A stretch of 64,000 bases of DNA from Spirosoma agri (lineage in GTDB: Bacteria > Bacteroidota > Bacteroidia > Cytophagales > Spirosomataceae): assembly GCF_010747415.1 (NCBI RefSeq), contig NZ_JAAGNZ010000001.1:2294001-2358000 (forward strand). Reading direction: 5' to 3'. The position numbers and the translations under genes were made by a program. A model generated the notes under the pieces. That model saw only the letters and a list, made by a program, of their open reading frames with translations. It had not been told where the DNA came from and searched no databases. Below are positions 61,617 to 64,000 of this stretch, piece by piece. Position 1 is the first letter of the stretch; each line of letters begins with the position of its first letter.

Positions 61617-64000
61617 ATGACAGATACTCCTGTAGAACAACACGATCAGCTTCTCTGGTACAAGGATGCCATTATTTACGAACTTCACATTAAAGCGTTC
61701 TGCGATGGTAATGCCGACGGCATTGGTGATTTTCAGGGCTTGCTCGAAAAGCTGGATTACCTTCAGGAACTGGGCGTCACGGCCATCTGGCTGCTGCCTT
61801 TCTATCCGTCGCCCCTGCGCGATGATGGCTACGACATTGCTGATTATTATACGATAAATCCGTCCTACGGAACCATCGAACAGTTTAAAACCCTGCTCGT
61901 TGAAGCCCATCAGCGGAACCTGAAAGTCATTACGGAGCTGGTGATCAACCACTCGTCCGATCAGCATCCCTGGTTTCAACGTGCCCGGAAAGCACCCAAA
62001 GGTTCGCCCGAACGGGATTACTACGTCTGGACCGACGATCCAACGCAGTACCGGGATGTCCGGATTATTTTCCAGGATTTTGAAAAATCTAACTGGACCT
62101 GGGACCCTGAAGCGCAGCAGTATTACTGGCACCGCTTTTTTCACCACCAGCCCGACCTGAACTACGACAACCCGCTGGTTCAGGAAGAGGTGTTCAAAAT
62201 GATCGATTACTGGTGCGAGCTGGGTGTCGATGGTTTCCGGCTGGATGCCGTACCTTACCTGTTTGAGCGAGAGGGGACCAACGGCGAAAACCTGCCCGAA
62301 ACCCACGCGTTCCTGAAAAAACTGCGCAAGCACATCGATGATCATTTTCCGGGTGTAGCGTTCCTGGCCGAAGCGAATATGTGGCCCGAAGATTCAGCAT
62401 CGTACTTCGGCGATGGCGACGAATGCCACATGAACTATCATTTTCCGGTGATGCCCCGCCTGTTCATGGCGCTGCAAATGGAAGACCGGTACCCGATTAC
62501 CGACATTTTCGACCAGACGCCAGCCATTCCCGATAATTGCCAGTGGGCCATCTTCCTCCGTAATCACGATGAGCTTACTTTGGAAATGGTTACCGACGAA
62601 GAGCGGGATTATATGTATAAGACTTACGTCAGAGACCCCCGATCGCGCATCAATCTTGGCATCCGTCACCGGCTGGCTCCGCTGCTGGGCAATAGCCGGA
62701 AGAAGATCGAACTGATGAACTGCCTGCTGTTCTCGTTGCAGGGCACGCCGGTCATTTATTACGGAGATGAGATCGGGATGGGCGACAATGTGTACCTGGG
62801 CGACCGCGATGGCGTACGGACTCCCATGCAATGGTCGCCGGATCGAAATGCGGGATTCTCGGCCGCCAACCCGCATAAACTTTACCTGCCGACCATCCTT
62901 GATTCTGAATACCACTATGAAGCGGTCAACGTGGAAACCCAACGGGCCAACACGTCGTCGCTGTTCTGGTTCATGAAACGGATGATCAATCTGCGGAAAC
63001 GGTACAAGGCTTTCGGACGGGGTGATCTCAACTTTGTGAACGTCGAAAACCCTAAAGTGCTGGCCTTTACCCGGACGTACGAAGACGAAACTCTGCTGGT
63101 TGTCATCAACCTGTCGAAGTTTGCGCAACCCGCCGAGATCGAACTGAAGGGCTTTAACGGCTATGTACCGGTCGAAGCATTCAGCCGAAATTCGTTCCCG
63201 CCGGTTTCGGAAAACGAAACGTATTTCTTCACCCTGGCTCCGCACGACTACCAGTGGTTCGTGCTGGAGAAAATACATACGGATGCGCTGCCCGCTTTCC
63301 ACCTGCCCGAACTTCAGATTGCGTCCTGGGGTCAGCTGATGAACAAAAGTGCCCGCGAACGACTGGAAACGAAGGTATTGCCGGATTATCTGCTCCGATC
63401 CGACTGGTTCAGTGAGAAAAAGCAGACGATGCGGGGCATTGCGATCGTGAATCAGTCCCCCCTGACGCTCCCGTCCGGATCGGCCCATGTGCTGCTGCTG
63501 GAGGTATCGTACGAACGGGGTTTGCCCGAAATTTATCAGTTGATCATCGCGTTTGCCGATGAGTCGCAGGCTGCGAAATTGACCCAGGGCTGCCCGCAGT
63601 CGGTGTTGGCTACGATGAAGTTGGGTCAGGAGACGGGTGTTCTCTGCGATGGGCTGTATCTGGCCGACATTCAGCTGGCGTTGCTTCAGAACGTGGCTCA
63701 GCAAAGCAGCCATACCGAAGGAAATCTGCTATTTCAGAGTAAACCGGCGCTGACCGAATACGTTCGGGAGCACGACTCCATAAAGCCCAAACTGCTCGCT
63801 TCGGGACCTAACTATGCCACGATTGCCTACGATCGGGATTACCTGTTAAAAATGTACCGAAAGGTCGATCGGTCTGTAAACCCGGATACAGAAATTACGC
63901 GGTTCCTGTCCGATAAGGCCGAATTTGCCAACGTTCCGGCGTTTACCGGAACTGTAGAAATTAGTTCGACGGGCGAACCAATCATGCTGGGTGTCATGCA
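61617..64000 (+). CDS. treS: Trehalose synthase (maltose alpha-D-glucosyltransferase), C-terminus beyond window
   Basis: The frame is open from ATG 61617 to the window end, 794 codons. A GH13 catalytic domain fills residues 1-560: YKDAIIYELHIKAFCDGNADGIGDFQGL, the WLLPFYPSPLRDDGYDIADY loop of trehalose synthases, nucleophile Asp210 in DGFRLDAVPYL, acid/base Glu252 in FLAEANMWPED, and Asp318 in RNHDELTLEM. The enzyme interconverts maltose and trehalose in the cytoplasm. From about residue 575 a further domain follows (HLPELQIASWGQLMNKS, LLRSDWFSEKKQTMRGIAI), the N-terminal cap of a maltokinase, so this is probably the TreS-maltokinase fusion that feeds maltose 1-phosphate to the GlgE pathway. 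The kinase part lies outside the window. Confidence 0.95.
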   Translation, partial: MTDTPVEQHDQLLWYKDAIIYELHIKAFCDGNADGIGDFQGLLEKLDYLQELGVTAIWLLPFYPSPLRDDGYDIADYYTINPSYGTIEQFKTLLVEAHQRNLKVITELVINHSSDQHPWFQRARKAPKGSPERDYYVWTDDPTQYRDVRIIFQDFEKSNWTWDPEAQQYYWHRFFHHQPDLNYDNPLVQEEVFKMIDYWCELGVDGFRLDAVPYLFEREGTNGENLPETHAFLKKLRKHIDDHFPGVAFLAEANMWPEDSASYFGDGDECHMNYHFPVMPRLFMALQMEDRYPITDIFDQTPAIPDNCQWAIFLRNHDELTLEMVTDEERDYMYKTYVRDPRSRINLGIRHRLAPLLGNSRKKIELMNCLLFSLQGTPVIYYGDEIGMGDNVYLGDRDGVRTPMQWSPDRNAGFSAANPHKLYLPTILDSEYHYEAVNVETQRANTSSLFWFMKRMINLRKRYKAFGRGDLNFVNVENPKVLAFTRTYEDETLLVVINLSKFAQPAEIELKGFNGYVPVEAFSRNSFPPVSENETYFFTLAPHDYQWFVLEKIHTDALPAFHLPELQIASWGQLMNKSARERLETKVLPDYLLRSDWFSEKKQTMRGIAIVNQSPLTLPSGSAHVLLLEVSYERGLPEIYQLIIAFADESQAAKLTQGCPQSVLATMKLGQETGVLCDGLYLADIQLALLQNVAQQSSHTEGNLLFQSKPALTEYVREHDSIKPKLLASGPNYATIAYDRDYLLKMYRKVDRSVNPDTEITRFLSDKAEFANVPAFTGTVEISSTGEPIMLGVM

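Noticed and set aside
62394..63713. 439-codon open frame on the minus strand
   Set aside because: It lies fully antisense to the GH13 gene, whose active-site motifs are intact; its translation is rich in His, Gln, Arg and Val with no recognisable domain. The same holds for the minus-strand frame at 61566-62345.
1..64000. tRNA, rRNA, CRISPR arrays, replication origin
   Set aside because: No cloverleaf with a GGTTCGA-type T loop, no rRNA sequence, no regularly spaced direct repeats with unique spacers and no DnaA-box cluster were seen.

Overview
The window looks like a chromosomal segment of a Bacteroidota of the order Cytophagales, closest in flavour to Spirosoma and relatives. The evidence is a SusC/RagA-type TonB-dependent receptor with an N-terminal carboxypeptidase-like domain, a one-protein hybrid two-component system, a PadR plus FtsX-permease pair with an N-terminal prefix region, TPR-transmembrane-HTH regulators, a Wzi capsule protein, and TAnnTTTG-type promoter boxes. 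Base composition is near 50% GC. The genus is inferred, not proven.

Layout. 1-4.5 kb: an NHL-repeat secreted protein (cut by the window edge) divergent from a hybrid sensor kinase. 4.6-5.2 kb: repeats and a dead GH32 fructan hydrolase. 5.3-10.2 kb: methyltransferase, CPA1 Na+/H+ antiporter, and a Crp-type regulator followed by a short-chain dehydrogenase, both preceded by the same palindrome. 10.4-20.5 kb: single unrelated genes in both orientations (GAF, phosphatase remnant, DUF2254, SnoaL, NhaD, CPBP, thioredoxin-fold, DUF2306, DUF4256), with a copy of one hairpin repeat in almost every gap. 20.6-21.9 kb: decayed DNA. 21.9-29.1 kb: a likely phytate-use operon (TonB receptor, beta-helix lipoprotein, phytase) behind a TPR/LuxR-like regulator. 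29.2-38.9 kb: small enzymes and regulators, including a second Crp-SDR pair whose regulator has a MITE-like element at its 5' end. 38.9-43.5 kb: PadR/FtsX permease operon and a dead IS3 element. 43.5-50.4 kb: exopolysaccharide locus with a Wzi protein divergent from a phosphoesterase, an outer-membrane protein and a GH18-NodB-GT2 three-domain enzyme. 50.6-54.1 kb: small genes, DUF2252, then a graveyard of four gene fragments. 54.6-60.9 kb: a 12-repeat NHL protein, an unrecognised pseudogene, a lipoprotein, an acyltransferase and a dead IS1. 61.6 kb to the end: the start of a trehalose synthase (TreS) that runs out of the window.

The most striking signal is a family of 16 copies of an intergenic element. 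Full copies are about 67 bp and end in a hairpin core GTCTCA-N15-TGAG(AC) with GGGAG or GGAG in the loop. Fifteen copies lie on the + strand whatever the direction of the neighbouring genes. The window also has a high load of pseudogenes and dead insertion sequences (IS1, IS3, IS5). I saw no tRNA, rRNA or CRISPR array.
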